NCBI GenBank assembly: GCA_034336665.1
Contig: JAPFBE010000003.1
Coordinates: 38,228,360-38,292,359, forward strand
DNA length: 64,000 nucleotides
Source of the DNA: Luscinia megarhynchos
Lineage: Eukaryota > Chordata > Aves > Passeriformes > Turdidae
Reading direction: 5' to 3'
In this document: in pieces, positions 1 through 15,100 of the stretch
Layout of the letters: the number at the start of each line of letters is the position of its first letter
Numbering within the stretch: the stretch's first letter is position 1
Translations under genes and position numbers: made by a program
The notes under the pieces: generated by a model
Databases searched by the model: none
The model's input: the letters and a program-made list of their open reading frames with translations, nothing else
What the model was told of the DNA's origin: nothing

Positions 1-46
1 AATAAAAATCTGATAATTTGAAACTTCTTTATTTTATTTTTTTAAG

Positions 47-134
47 GTTGCTGGGATTGTTGGCAGAGCAGACCTACTGTGTGCCCTGTTCTTCTTGTTG
101 TCATTCCTTGGCTACTGTAAAGCATTTAGAGAAA
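47..134 (+). CDS. TMTC4: TMTC4 coding exon a (first in window)
   Basis: A polypyrimidine tract ending in TTTAAG precedes the exon and GTAAGC follows it. It is 88 nt, starts in phase 0 and ends after one base of a codon. The peptide begins [20 protein letters not shown], a hydrophobic helix with the GRADLL signature typical of TMTC proteins at the luminal-loop/helix boundary. Upstream exons are outside the window. Confidence 0.95.
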
Positions 135-3100
135 GTAAGCATTCTGTTTGCCCCTTTAATTTCCTATTGTGTATATGTTCAGCATTTGTACATTTCAGTG
201 AAGTATAGTAAAATTTTAAATGTCAGATTGATTTGTTTACCCTCGTAAAATATATATTTTTTTAAAGCCTGCTTTAGCAAGTATTTATTATTAGAAATTC
301 TAAAAAAGTTGCTGTCCCTAATTCTTGTAAAGCACTGAATTTAATTTAAGAAAAGTCCACTTATTGATAGGCTTATTTGCTAAATTTGATGTTGTGTAGA
401 AGTTTAATGAAGTATTTTAATAAGTATTTTAGAAAAAAATCAAACCTACAAATGTACATGCTTAAATATTTTACTACTCTTTATGCCATTATGTTGGGAT
501 GTCTTAAACAGGAGTCAACTTTTCAGAATGTTACTTGTATTTCTAATGAATTGCAAAGAATTATTCCTATGACTAAGCCTTCTAAATTCCTGCAATATGC
601 AAGTGCTGGCATATAATGCTGAATATAGTGTTACTCACAGAGTTTTTGTAAGACAGCTGTGTTTAACATGAACAATTCCTTGGTAGATGGTTTTTCAAGT
701 GAGCTTTCAGATCTCTGGTATTATTTGATCTGAATGCAGGTTGGCAGTTCAAATGCAGTTGTGGAGAAATTATTTTGGGGGCTCTGCTAAATAAGCACAC
801 AAGAAGGCACGAGTTCATGACTGTGAAAAGCTATGCAGGACATGCAGTCTGGTATCTGAATGTATCTACCCCACGAAATAAGGGACTCATCTGGTGAACC
901 CACAAGGAGCTGTGTTGTGAGGAGCTTGTCTGTCATTCAGTGGGCATGGCCTGTAATGATTAACCAGAGCTGGCAGGGTGTTTCAGAGGCACCTGAGCTG
1001 ACTTGGGGATCTGGCATGGTTAAAGCATCACAGAGACCTCAGTGTGGGCTGAGGGAGTGGGTTTAGACCACAGCGAGTTGTGAGATGCTGTGAGCAGCTC
1101 TGCTGGTCCAGTTTAGATTGTTTGGAACTATTGTGTATGTTTCTATTGCTGATATAATAACTTTACCTTGCTATTTCAAATGTTACTTAGAATGGCTCCT
1201 GTTTACTTTGGATATATTTTTCTTCCATTAGAGTAGCTTTAATTTCTTTCAACTGAGCTAGTGATTTCTTGATGAAAATTTGCTTTGGGTCCTTGCTTGT
1301 TTGTTTATTCTTTTCTCACCTATTTTATTGGATATGATTGTGTTATTATGTTTCTTCTATTAGTAGGTAGAGTAAGATAGATAAATCAAAATATTGCCTT
1401 ATCTGTTTTCCAATGTCTTGGGTGGACAGGTGGGCTTATGTGGCAGGGGTAATAATCTTTGCTTTTCTAGTTTGCTCTAGAACTCAAGAGCCAAATTCTT
1501 AGGATGTCCACTGGAGACAATTATATAGGACCCTGTAATTATTTTGGTATAGAGGACATCTTGGGAATGGTTAAGGCTGTATATTCTGGTTAAGGATGCT
1601 CTTCAACTTGTGAAGGCCAGTTTAATAGCTTTTAGAAATCAGTGTCAATGTAATAATACTCTTGGACTGAAATTTGTTTCATTGATACAGAAGAAGGAAA
1701 ATGTTCAAAGATAAGATACTAAAGAGCACTTACTGATTTTTATTCAGCATTACATCATAATAGGAGAGCAGATGTGTCTTTTAAGGAATTTTGCCAAGGA
1801 AAATTACAGTCTGCCAGCATTGTCTTCCAGGTCAATGTTTACTGTCACCTTCACTGCCTGCCTTTCCCTCAGTAACTTCTTGAAAAAGTTTAGACTTTGT
1901 CTGTACACAAGAATTTGTATCCAAGTTACATACTTGAGTCTTTCACCTTGATTGCTGCAAAGGCACACTACTGACTCATCAGCCAGGAGCTCATCAGCCA
2001 GGCACTCCACACCTCTTTCTGCAGAGTTGCTGCCCAGGCCTTAATTGTTGCGTGGTGTTGTGTTTGATTTTCATGAGGCCCATTCCTCCAGCTTGTCATA
2101 GCCCTTCCAAACAACAGTCCTGTTCACCATTGTATCCATCTGTCCTCTATCTGAACCCCACCAAAGACCATAAGCAGTTTTAGAATTTTTTTTTTCCTTT
2201 GTGGAGAGGAGGTTGATCCAACCTGCAGCTGTCTGAACATGAGTGCTTGTATAGGAAAGTCCCCATGACTGAAGGTTTTCAAGATGCATTTGGACAGGGT
2301 TCTGGTGATCTTCCTGCAAGGATTGGACCCAGTGATCTCTGGAGGCCCCTTCCAAACTGAGCTGTTCCTGTGGTTCTTTGTATGAAAGGTTTTAGGAAAA
2401 GGTAACCAAATATGGGGAAGTGACTGTGGTAGAATATGACTCTTCAGTGGGTTTGCAAAGTAAATAAAAAGTTTTACCCTTGGTATGAATTTCCTTCTTT
2501 TGTGAACAGATCTTCTAGGTACTCTCAAATAATAGGTTAAATAAGGAGTAAAGAATTTTTATCTGACTTTAGCTGAGTTTGATTCTGAACAGATTGAGGG
2601 AGTCAGTCCCAAATGTAAGCTGGTCTCACTGTGAATATAAGAACATGCATTTCAAAAATATGCACATAAAAATGTAAAAAGCAGACTTAGTCAATGTCTC
2701 CTAAGCATCAAAGAAAAAGTACTTCTCTTAGAATGTTGTTCTGATGTCAAATCCTCAAGATCCAGAATGTCTGTGATAGTGCCCATGCCATGTTGCTAGT
2801 TCTAGAGCAAGAGCTGTTATTACATAATTTTCTAGGTCAGGCCAAGAAGGTAATTTATCTTTGTGAAATAGTCTTTCCTTGTGAGAAAGAGAGAGAGAAA
2901 ACAACCAAAACCCCTCTGTATCAGGTTTATGTTCCTAATGAAATAGAGATGCTTTGTGGTGATCCTGCACTAAAGTGGATTGTACCAGTTTGTTCTAAGA
3001 TCCTTTTTCCTTTTATCCTGCTGGACTTCTTGTATATTAAAGGCATGGCCCTGAACTGAGGTCAGCTGCATGTGTCTTTGTCTGTAACATTTGTATAGAG

Positions 3101-6100
3101 CTGAGCTCACCAAATTTTTACATAGAGTAGGAGAAGAATTATCAAAGGTTGATTTTTTTTGTTTGTTTGTTTGTTTGTTGAACTGTTACTAATAGATGCA
3201 TTGTAGTGTGACTCTTTTGGAGCACTTAAAAGAGGGTACAATTCTTAAGACCATCAAGATTTGTGGATTGCATTTGTATTATTTTTTTAATATGGTTACG
3301 AAAACACGTTTGATGCCAATTTGATTTTATTTCATGAACTTTAAGTGAGCCTCAAAGTAAAACAAACATTGTAAAGACTGTTGTGATGCTACTGATATAG
3401 CTGGGTCAGTAACATATATTGTTTGGCTACCAGCAGCATCCCAATGCTGTTATCAGACAGATTATCTAACTTTTTCATAAAGAACCTGACTTTGACTATT
3501 CTTGCAGCAAGGCAATGTGAAATTTGTATATGGCTGAATTTAAAAAAATCTGTTTATTTTTCAATAGCTTAGACACTGTTAATGAATTGTCATTCTTTAA
3601 AGAAAAGAGGTCAAAAATATGTGAGAGACTGGTTAGTGCTTATTTTCACTTGAGAAAATGAATATAAAGATTTATAATATTTTTGCGTGGGAGTAGGAAC
3701 TCATAAAATGTCTGAGGAGGATTTGGAAGTACTATGGGGAAAGTATACATAATAGTGAGAGCAGTCAGGAAATCAGAAAAATATCACTGTCAGGCTGGAA
3801 AACTTCCAAAGGGAAATAGTGGTTTTTGCAAAGCTCAAGATATACTGCAGCTTGTTTGCCTGATTTATTTGTGGTTTCAGTGGATTTTTGGGTAGACAGT
3901 TCCTTTTAGCCAGAATCTGAATTTTTTTTTTTTTTGAAGTACAGTCATTTAATTATGTGGGCTATAATTATGTCTTACTGAAGTTCTACAATTCTGTTAC
4001 TTTTTCCCAGTATACCACTTTTGAAGTTAGCATCTTTGAAAGGATAACATTTATAATTGCAAGGAACTAATCTGTTGTTCTCATTCTGTCCTGCTGTTTT
4101 AAACACAACTGTGGGGACAAATCCACTGCATAGGCTTTGGAGACAGCAAGAGCTGACAACTGTTTAGGTATGTTCTGAAGGGAATTGTGGGTTATTAACT
4201 TTGTTGAATTTTAATGCAGCTTCTCTGGGAATTCGTAAGGCAATTTAAAACTGCTGCAGTGTTCATTTTTGCCTTCCTTTGTCTTCAGTTTTGACAGTGA
4301 TCCAGTTGCATGTATTTGCCATCTGCATTGGCGATCTCCGAGTAATGTAAAATGAGGAGTTCATGACTTGGTCCATGTGAAAAATGTTGGTGTAGATATT
4401 AAATATGGGACCAGCTCTTTGCTCATATGCTATGACATCTAAAAATTACTGTGTTCTGGTTGTGTGTTTCTGTTTTGTTTTATTCTGTGTAGATGTCAAT
4501 TAATCATCTACTAGTTCATTGCTAATTTAATAAAGCATGCAAAGTAGCAATGAGTTTTGTGAAAAGTTGAAGTTTATATTAGGGAAATTTTCCTGCAGAT
4601 TGGAAGCATCTGTGTGAAAGAGACCATTGTTAAGATATGGGGAATTTGGTAGCTATTGTGCAGTTGGTCTAGAGGTGTTTACTACTGTTAAATATGTGAG
4701 CCCTGATTTTTCAACTGTGTGCCCTACCGTTCATATTTAAACACATTGGGAGGAAATAGCTATAAGTGAAAAGCCTAACAATTTTAGTTGGCTGAAGAAA
4801 CACAATGACCTTTTTTCTGCTAGAATGCATGCTAACTTTCACTCCTCCAAGACGTTGTAATTCAGGGGATAGAGGCTTCCTTCAGTGTGGCCCCTAGGTT
4901 TGAGTTTGAGATGGCTGGATATGTTTAGGAATGGCATTTCCTGCTGTAATATCATTATTAAGTGACACACTGAGCTGAGCTGCAGTAGTATCTACATTTG
5001 GAGACATCCAAGGAGATCTTTGGCTTAATTTAAAATTCTAAAAGTGGACTCTTATGCCATCTTTTAAGACTAACTAATTCTTCCCCCTTTGCTAAGCAAT
5101 TCATGAGCAGGGAAATCTTAGAGCTTGGTTAGAAGAATATTTGTAGAAATTTAGTTGGACACCATCTCCAAAGACAAAGGACACTGATGGAATATATGAA
5201 TGTTTGTGATCTATTTCAGTTAAAAATTAAAACTTCCTGCAAGAGCTCAACATATCTTTCTTTGCTTCAACCTTCAGAGGAGTAGGTGCTTTCACAGAAT
5301 CAGTGGCTGTGTTTCACCTGGAGATGGTGACTCCTTAAACTGCTCCAAGCTGTCACCTGGCTGCCTCTTAAGTTGCTCAGCTGGGTTTGAAGAAGGAAAT
5401 GCTGAATGCCTGTATGTCTGAATTGGTAGTAATTGCTTTGGATATTGTTAGTTTGGCTTTATGATAAAACTAAGCTTGGTAGTTTAAATGTAGCATTGTC
5501 TTCAAATCCTTCACTTCTAAGGAGTTTGTTTTTATCGTCTTGAGGATTTAGGACACCAGAAAATAAGGTCTCTTGAAATAGGATTAGTGTTTAAGTGCAC
5601 TGTCAATGTGTTGCTTGTAAATTTAGGATCAGTCAATTCTACACTACAAAACACTTTGTGTATGCATCCTTGCCCTAGAAATGCTTATACTCAAGTCTAG
5701 CAGTCTAAATGGAGGAGCTTTCATGGCTTGTTTATGGTTTACATAGGTATTTTATTGAATCCCCTCAACTTTCAGACTTCATGTACTCCTAAGGAGGGAC
5801 CATCTGAGCAACGCTTTTTGGGTTTGTGTAGAAACACTGTATTTTTCCGGCTTTTAAAAAAATAAGCAAGTACTCTATTTCTTTGGCATGCTTACAATTT
5901 TGTCCATCTGTTAGAGTGGCAAAATGCCCACTCACAATATGGCATACCAGTTTCAACCAGGCACAGGTGCCAATGAAAGACTGGTTTCGTTTTCTGACAC
6001 TAGATTTTTCTGGTGGGAAGCAGCACCATATTCAGGGAATATGCTTTGTTAGACTGATTACTTCTGTTGGCATGTGTATATCATAATAAGCACTTATGCA

Positions 6101-9100
6101 GGGCTTTACATTTTCAAATCATCGTTTGAAAAAGAAAATTGAAAGCATTGCTGAATGATGGTCTTTTGTATCTATTTTGCCAGCCTAGTTTACTGAGCTT
6201 TCTGCAGTTAAGGCAGGGGGTGGTGGGAATGGAGGGGTGTTGTGTATATTGACCCACAAACAAGCATGAAATAAAATGTTTCTTAATTGAAATTCTTTTT
6301 CTTTGAAATGTAATCACCGATGAATTTAGATAATATTACAATTCTCTGTATAATTGTTGATTTTTTTGAGCTTGCAAAAGAAAACAAAGAAACAGAGATT
6401 GTGCTTTTCAGGAGGAGATCTTGTTTACAGCATCACAGAGTTGTTGAAGTTGGAGGGGCTTTGAGGTCACCTGAGCTGACTTGCCCATACGGGATCACCT
6501 GGAGCAAATTGTCCAGGAGGCTTCACTGCAGGATTTTGCAGTTCCCCTCATTAAACCTTATGAGGTTCCTGCCAGACCATTTCTCCAGCCTGACAATGTC
6601 CTTCTGTATAGCAGCACAACCCTCTGGTGTATCAGCCACTCTTCCCAGCTTGGTGGCCTCAACGAAATGTGCTGAGGGTGCCCTCTGCCCCATCCAAGCC
6701 ATAAATGAAGATGTTGAATAGGACTGGACCCAGTATTGATCCCTGAGTACACTGGCCTTCAGTTAGACTTTACACCACTGATCACCACCCTCTGGACAAG
6801 CCATTCAGATAGTTTTTAGTCCACCTCACTGTCTGCTCAGCAACAGCTTCTCTGTGAGGATCTCATGGGAGAATCAATTTTCATTATTCCTCTTTTGCTG
6901 TGTGTTGTTATTGTCTTTGCAAGTCCATGCTTAAAATTGACTTTGCTGGGCAAGCTGAGACATTTCTTGCATCTGAGACTTGGGATGTTCACAAGACAAA
7001 CTTTTTTTATTCACAACTTTGAGTGTCTGCCCATTGAATGGCTTCAGTTTTCTTTTATTTGGCCAGACCATTTCTCCAGGCCAGGCTGGGTGGGGCTCTG
7101 AGCAACCTGGCCTAGTGGAAGGTGTCCCTGCCCATGGCAGGGGGTTTGGAATCAGATGACCCATAAGGTCCCTTCCAAATCAAGCTATTATATGATTCTA
7201 TGGATTTTTTTCCAGTTTTTCAATGGAATTCCTACTACTCCTTTGTATGCTACCTGGCCATTGCAGCCTGGCAGCACTTCTGGTCTTAATAAGCATATTT
7301 CTTATTCCATCATCCAAATAGAGTAAGGACAAAAGAAGAATCCAGTACAGAATGTTATCTTTACTTTTTTTCACAGCAAGCTAGTATCTTACTGTAGTTT
7401 TCCAGCTGTTATTTGTACCCATTCTGTAACAGCTTCATGCAGCCTATATTTTTTTGTGGCATATTTCACACTGCTTCCAGTGGTATTCTCACACCTTTGC
7501 AACGTCAAGCTATAGGCTGCTCACAGATTTCCTTTCATCAGAAAGACTTCTTTTTTTTTCCTTCTGTCCAAGTCAGAAGTTATACTTAGATCCATATAAA
7601 TGACTAAAATATTTGGCAAACAATTAATCATATTCTTTTATACTTTAGAGTGTCATCTAGAAAATATTTTGTCTAGGTGTAGTGATTTTTTTGTAATTTT
7701 GACCAGTCAGCTTAGCTTTGTATCCATTCATATTTTTTGCTCCTTTTCAAAAGTAGACATGAAGGCATTGGTTTTTGTTATTTTGAACTCCTGGATTCTC
7801 ATGTATTTTTCATGATTTCTCAGAGGTAACAGTTGAGGTTACTCTGGGTTGTATAGAACCTGTTGAAGTGAGTGTAACCAATTGTAATTTAAAACAGATT
7901 AGCTTCTCTGTGAATTCTGTATCTTGTAGTTCCCTATTTTTGCTTTTGTTCTTCCTCCCTTTCTGCTGATGCTATATGTGCCATCTGATTACAACTGACC
8001 TTCTTGGGAAAAATGAAGGAAAAAGGCATGGAGTACTTCTGTTTTCTTGGCATTATCCATTTTATTTCTCAATGAATATTGGAGTAACTCCTTCCTCACT
8101 ACTTGTTACTAATATATCTATGGAGTTATGGGGTTTTGTTCTTTACATAGATTACCTTTTCTCATTTTGTGATATGACCTTTCTGTGTTAGTTTTTCTAT
8201 ATGAATGTGCTGCTATTACACTTGTCCTTGATGATTTGACCTAGTTCCCTTTTTAACTATTACTCTTATATTTTGAATCATCAAAGCATTTCTGAATTGC
8301 CAGCTGGTCTCTTACTATATATACTTCCCACTATCTTCTATGTTAAGATAATTTGTATTTATGTACTGAATACAGCTTCTCTGAGAAGTGCTTAGCTGTC
8401 CTCACTCCACTAGAATTTGATTCTGAGAAGAAGAAACCTCTCAATGAAAGAAAGTCTGCTTCCATAATTAAAGTCCATTGGCTGTCTGCACTATTTTCCT
8501 TTTTACACTTACTAAGGATGATTTACGGTCATTTTGTGAACACAGTGAATTACTTTGACTTCTATCCTTGCATTCCCTGTGCTCATTGATTTCTACATTT
8601 TAAAAAAAACAAAAAACAACAACAACAAAAAAAAACCAAAAAAGGAAACAACAACCAAAAAAACCCAACAAAAACAAAAAAAACCCCGAAGTGGTTTTCA
8701 AGAACTGGCTGAAGAGTCTGTTGTACTGCAAAGTTTGAAAATTGAAGGGCTTCTTGAAGGGATAGATTTAGACAGAATACATTCTGTCTCAGCAATAGTC
8801 TTAGAGTGACTATTAAAGCTCTTTCCTCCATGAGTTACAACCCTCAGCTGTTCTTCTGTATAATTGATGTGGGCTGGAGTTTCCCAGTTGCATTTTAATT
8901 TTCCTACTTCTAATATCCTTTAGTCATTATGTATTTTGTATTTTCTTGCTTTGTTTTGGCATTATTCAGATGTGTATTAGTTCCTTCCTAAAAGAAGGCT
9001 TTCTTTTATCTTTGTAACATTTGCACCTATAATGTTAAATCTTACCTCACCTCTGGAGTCATAATTTGGAGTCGGAGGGAGAAGGATCAAATGCCCTCTA

Positions 9101-12100
9101 TGCATTGCAATGATGAATCTCAAACATCTTAATATTGACTCCTTTAAAGCTTTAGAAGTCATGGGTAAGAAAGAGGTGTTAGAAGTAACCTCAAAATCTG
9201 TTCTTTGACATACTTGTATTAAAAGTTTGGAGCTCTCTGCTACAAAAGAAGTAGCCTGGTTCAAAATGAGAGGAGGCCAATGTCAGCAGATCCTTTTCAC
9301 ACTTATGGTTATGATTTGTATCTGACCCCAGCAACATTTGAGGTAGTGTACTGGTGTCCCTGTGTCATCAGTGCAGAGTTACTGCTCTGAAGGGTGTTCA
9401 GCTGCATCTAATTAGGTAACTTAATCCCTAAAGGTGTCCTCTTCTCATGACCAGTTATAAAGGAAGCCTAATGTACTAGCTTAGGTGTAGATGCCTGCTT
9501 CTGGTGAAATATCTTAATCTTGCCATTTATCCTTCCCATAGGCCATTATTGCAATTCTCTTTAGGCATGAGGGTCAAACCTGCCTTAGCAGTAGAGAAGA
9601 ACTGCTCTAGAGATCAAGGAAAGTAGGAAAAGGATTCAGTCGATGAATGCAGAGTTCAACTTTGTTTTTTCACATGCCAAGTCAAAGATTGATTCTTGTG
9701 ATGCCTGTAGAGCCCCTGTTACTTGAATCAAGAAACTGCTTCTGAATGAGCAGAGTGCTTCCCTCTGTTGCTTTCACCTCTGGAGTAGAGGTTGTGACAG
9801 ATATGTTTTTATGTGAAGTACCTGTGTATTCTGTGTGTGATGGTATCTTGGCTGAAGTAGGGTTTTTCTTACATTCATCTCAGATATGCCTGCTTGTAGT
9901 ATCCAAAATCAGCTACAGTCTTTAAAGACTTTTTTCTTTGAGAAGAAGCTGTAGTTGCTCTTGATCTCTCAACCCCAGAGTTCCTCACCCTGCTGTAAAA
10001 CTGCTTCCTGAGTGCAAGGACTGATTGCTTCTGCTCAGCTGCTGACATTTTTGAGCTCCATGGCATTCTATTGCAGTGATAATAAAATGGCAAGAGGTAC
10101 TTGCTAAATGCAGCAGCCCTGGAGCAGCAGCTCATTGTGCCTTTGTAGACTAGACTGCAGTTAAAACAATTTGTGTGTGTGTGACACTTCATGAGTAACT
10201 GTTATAAAAAATTTCTTGTGGTAGCTTGGAAGAGTGGCCAGTAATGACAGAGCTCTAGCTAAGGATGATAAATGTCTCTAAATATTGGGAATTAACCTTT
10301 GCAGATGACAAATTGTGGAAATTATGTGAAGCTTCTGCCATTCTAATTAATCTGGCTAAAACATGGAGCAAATAGGGAGATTTCTAATGTCTCCAAGAAC
10401 AGAAAATGACTGCGATAAAGGGACAAATGCCAGCATATTGCAGGAGGTACCCTATGCTTTTCAAGTCTGTGTATCCAGATCTTGACTGATAGAAAAGACT
10501 GGGATACTAAATGCTGGTTTGTTTGTTTGTTTGTTTTTTTAGTTCTTATTTTAATTTGCCTTTAAATGTATAAAATGCCTAAAGATATGGCATTCTTTAT
10601 TTTGACAGATAAGGAAGGACATACGTTTTCTGTATTCTGGGTGCTGGTGAGTGTTGTCCTAGGTGCAATAGCCATGCTGTGCAAGGAACAAGGAATTACC
10701 ATACTGGTAAGAATTCTCTTATTAACTGAATTTTGGCCTCAACATCTGTCAGGTGTAGTTGTAAAGCCTAGAGAAATTAATCTTCTCCACAGCTGATGAC
10801 ATCCACACCTTTTTATTCTGTTCAGAAAACTAGTTAATGTTGACAAAAAGCAGCATTTTAGTAGATCTGTTTTAATGGTATCTTTGTCAATCTGTTAGAG
10901 TTTTTCCACTTTAAATTTTGTAAGCAGGTTGCCTATATTTATGCAAAGTTTAAAGGTTTTACAATGTTAGTTTCACTTTCATTGCCCTTGTTTTTGAATG
11001 TAATTCTTGAGATAGCAGGACTACAGACTTCTCATTGAAAGATCTTGAACAAAGATATAACTGGAGGAGAGCATTTTTAAAAGCACCATTCCCTGGCTCC
11101 TGTAAACAGTGCAGTTATAATTAGAGCCATTGTCTATGCTCTTCTACTACTGCATCTCTTCCTTTTGTCCCTTATTTAATGATCTGTCAGTGGAAACAGA
11201 TGTAGTTATTGTTCATGCTTATTGTGGTCTGGCTTTTTATAACTTCAATGAAGACAATGCTGTTTTGGGTGACCAAGATGGCCACCTGAAATGCTGTATC
11301 TGTGATTTTTACCTTTTATATAGCCATATATCTTTATTAATAAATCAAATTTATAGCTTTAGCTATAACAGATAAGCAACAGAATCAGAAAATTCATTGT
11401 AGCAAGGACCCTCTTGTTGTTGCTAGAAAAAAAGGGAAAAGAAATTACAGAAAACTTCTTGATTTGTGACTTTTTTTTGATAGATGGTTTGTAGAGTGAT
11501 GTGTTTTTCAAAAGTGTCTGTAAGGAAAACATAAGGAATTGTCTTAAGACATGGTGCAGTTATTTACTTTTAGCAGTATGAAGTAACTATTTGAGCTAGC
11601 AGATGCAGAACTATTATTGGATTTGGGATTTTATTTGCTGTTGCACTGCTAGGATGATTATATTTATTGTTGTGCTAAGGGGCACAGGTCAGAGGGATAA
11701 AGGGCTAAATCATCCATTTAAAAGATTACTTGGAGGCTGAATGGGATTTTCAATACAATTCTTGCCTTCCTATCTCCATGTGAGTGAGCCAAAAGCCTTC
11801 TAACTGGCAAGTGGCCTTTCTACATGGAACCAATCCTCACTCCAACCTATCTTCTGTCCCTTCCCTTTGGCTGTTAGTGTTGCCTCCCAGTGTACCTGCT
11901 CTTTGCTTCACCTAGAACTAGTTTTACTGGTTGTTTTCTATTTAATCTTTAGAACAGTGATAACAATTTAAATGGTAATAATAATAATTTCTGAAATTAT
12001 TAGAATATAGGGTAAGTACTCAAGAATTATCATGGTGATATGCTGAAACTTTGAAGCAGAGATGCTATGGTTTGATTTTGCTGATAACCTCAATAGAGCT

Positions 12101-15100
12101 ACCCCTGAACACATTTATACATCTTGTTTGCCTGCTTGGAGGTAGTTATGTGCAAGTGTAGTCCTGCAAAGCATTGAGTATGTTCTAGTTTTATGTGTGT
12201 GGCTGCTGTCATGTAGAACTCTTTTTTTTGTTTTATTTTGTTTTTTCCCCCCAGCGACTTGCACTGTGTTTATTGCTGTAATTGCAAGAAAAGCAAGCTT
12301 GATACTTCTATTAAATCCTTCTGAGCCTTTGTCTGTACCCTTTAAAAACAGTATTTCTGAAAACTGGAAGTCCAAAGATACCATACAACAAAAAATAAGT
12401 AGAAGGCTTAAAGAAACTCCACCTTACTGATAGAAGCCTTGACTTTTGACTGCAGCATTTATACTGCAGAATGTCTGGGGAAGAAGATGGAGAGCAGAAT
12501 TCTGTTGTGACCATGCATATGTTATCTAGCTTGCTGGTACATGGTATTCCCTGAAGAGTTATTCCATGTAGCAGGAGAATTCCCATTACAGTAGAATGTT
12601 ATTCTGCTCATCTGAGCTCCATTTACCATTCTGCCATCATTACTACCAATGTATCTCTCCACTAGTTTGGAGTCATAATTAAGATGTACAGTAAGTCATG
12701 GCAGAAGTGCAATTCAATATGTATTTTAAAGAAAATATTTGTGGTTAGCTGCTTCATTTTATGCTGTTACTTTTCTCTTGGTTCCTTAGGGTTTGAATGC
12801 AGTGTTTGATGCACTGGTGATTAACAAGATAAATCTTTTGGAGCTCATTCGAAAGTTACTGTATAAGGACAAATCATTGGAGGTGAGTCCTGGACATTTT
12901 ATTCATTCTTACAGATTTTGTTCATTCTGGCCATTCAGACAGTTATGTCCTAAAAGGCAAAGATTAAGCTTCAGACAGTTTTGTCATTGTTAAGAATCAG
13001 GAAAAAAAACCCCAACCAACCAACCAACAAAGGTATTGTTAGTCAGCCTAGTAAGGCAATGTGCTATCACATCTTTACAGCAACATGAGTAGAAACAGGG
13101 TATTGTTAGAATTGCATTGCATAGTGAAATCCTTTCCAGTTTTCTTAATATGCTAATAATGTTGTATGGAACCATTGACTGCTTGATGCAACAAATTCTC
13201 CAGGGTCAGTAACAATACACCTGAAATGGAACTTGGAATGGTTTGGTCAGAATAAAGAGAGGGAAATATTTAATCAGATTCTCAAGGACAAAGTTAGCCA
13301 AGTACATTAAAAACATATTATGTTAACAGGTCCTAGTAGCTTTGGCATTTAAAAGAAAAAGTTATGTAAGCACTGATAGATGCTAAGGATTGATTTTTCT
13401 GACTTTCATTGATGCCACTTTATCTGGTATTGTCTCAAGTGGAGTCTGGCACCTAGTATTTGCACTGGCAAGCAAATAGCAGGAACACTCAGCCTCAGAT
13501 CAATGATGGATAACAGCCAAATAGACCTACAGCCTACTAGAGCATCACTCCTGTGGAATAGCTAAGGTTCTCATCCAACATTCAACAAGGCAAAAGAATA
13601 TTCCTTGTACTTGCTTCAGTTGGTGGTCTCACTGCAGAGAAGTCTCACTGATATTTCTGAGTGGCACAAGTCCCATGGGGCTTGTAAATTCCTTTGCAAG
13701 GAGTGAAATGAGGAGCTGCAAGGGGAAATCAGGGGAAGCAGGTGCTCTAGAAATAAAATTATAGATTTGACCAAGAAGGGCTAAGCGAGGACTACAGGAG
13801 TGTTTCAGGAAGCAAATAGGAATGGTGGGAGTTTTGCTTTATAAGGACACTAATGTCAACTAGAATATGACAAGGGAAGCATCTAGAGCTGTAGAGATCT
13901 AAAGCAGAGCTAGTTTAGAATTAAGGGCTGGAAATGTAATGAGTAAAACCTCAGGAATAAGTAGCAAGCCAGCCTCACATCAGTGCCTGGTAAGATCATG
14001 GAACAGATCCTGCTGGAAGTTATGTCAAACGTATGAGTGACAGGGAGGTGACTGCACACAGCCAGCACGGCTTCACCAAGGGCAGATGGTGCCTGACTAA
14101 TCTAGTGGCCTGCAATGGAGAAGAGAAGGCTCCAGGGACACCACCTCTCTAGGAAGCCTGTTCCAGTGTTTGACCAGTACTAAATTCTTCACAATAGGGT
14201 GGTGAGGCACTGGAATATGTTACCCAGAGAAGTTGTGGAAACCCTATCCCTGGAAGTGTTCTGGGCCAGACTTGACAGGGCTTTGAGCAAACTGATCTAG
14301 CAAAAGATTCCTCCCAGCCCAAACCATTCTATGACTCTAGGCAGTGTCAGAGTCAACCTTTATGGAGGATTATTCTTTAAGCATGAAGAACTCGGAGCGT
14401 GATGCTTCTGTTTAAAAGAAGAACTTTTAAATGGTTCTGTCTCAGTGAAAAAAACATCAGATGTGCCTTTTCCCTCTTACTCTTTTAGTAGAAGTAATTA
14501 ATTTTAGCTCCTGTTACCTGCAAAAATCTGTTCTGCTCTTTTCAAGGAAGTATATCTAAGATTGTTTTGCTTTCTTGAAAGGCAGATCCTAAATAACTCT
14601 GCAAGTAAGAACATTTTTTTCTTCTTCTCGATTGAGGCAGATTTCAGTTTCATGCCAGATTTCAGTTAATTCTAAATCAGACAGGATACAATAACACTTC
14701 TTTCACTTTCACATTCTGCCTACTGAGAGATTTTGTGACAATGGTGAAATTTGGCCTTTAAGAAACTACATGTACTGTTAAATGAAATGAAGCCCTGGGA
14801 TAAGAGATTTTGTTGTTAATCTGCCATAAAACTGTTATAAATTTTCACTATATGTGGGATTTTTTTCATAGTACAATTTTCTCCAAAAGCTTTTTTATAG
14901 GAAAACTATTCCTAAATTCTCCTTATAGTAACTTTGGTTACTGAGATGTCCTGGTTGGAAACAATCATTTGAGCACAAAAGCTAGCCCATGTAAAATCAA
15001 AATTATAGACTGCTTTATCTCTAGGTATTCAACTAAGTATTTTATTATGACTTCGTTGTCAATTACAAATACTATAAAAGCAATCTGAAAATTATTTTTG

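Larger units (their letters stand above)
135..10608 (+). other. TMTC4: TMTC4 intron between exons a and b
   Basis: A 10.5-kb GT-AG intron. It holds CR1 fragments (about 2265-2385, 6431-6870, 7077-7205), GTTT runs near 3161-3179 and 10517-10540 and an A-rich tract at 8600-8692. The rest is unremarkable AT-rich DNA. I see no embedded gene. Confidence 0.8.

Noticed and set aside
6320..6752. 133-codon plus-strand frame and overlapping minus frame
   Set aside because: Mostly within an antisense CR1 fragment; no protein similarity recognised.
8555..8831. 84- and 82-codon frames rich in Lys/Asn or Phe/Leu
   Set aside because: Produced by the A-rich tract at 8600-8692.
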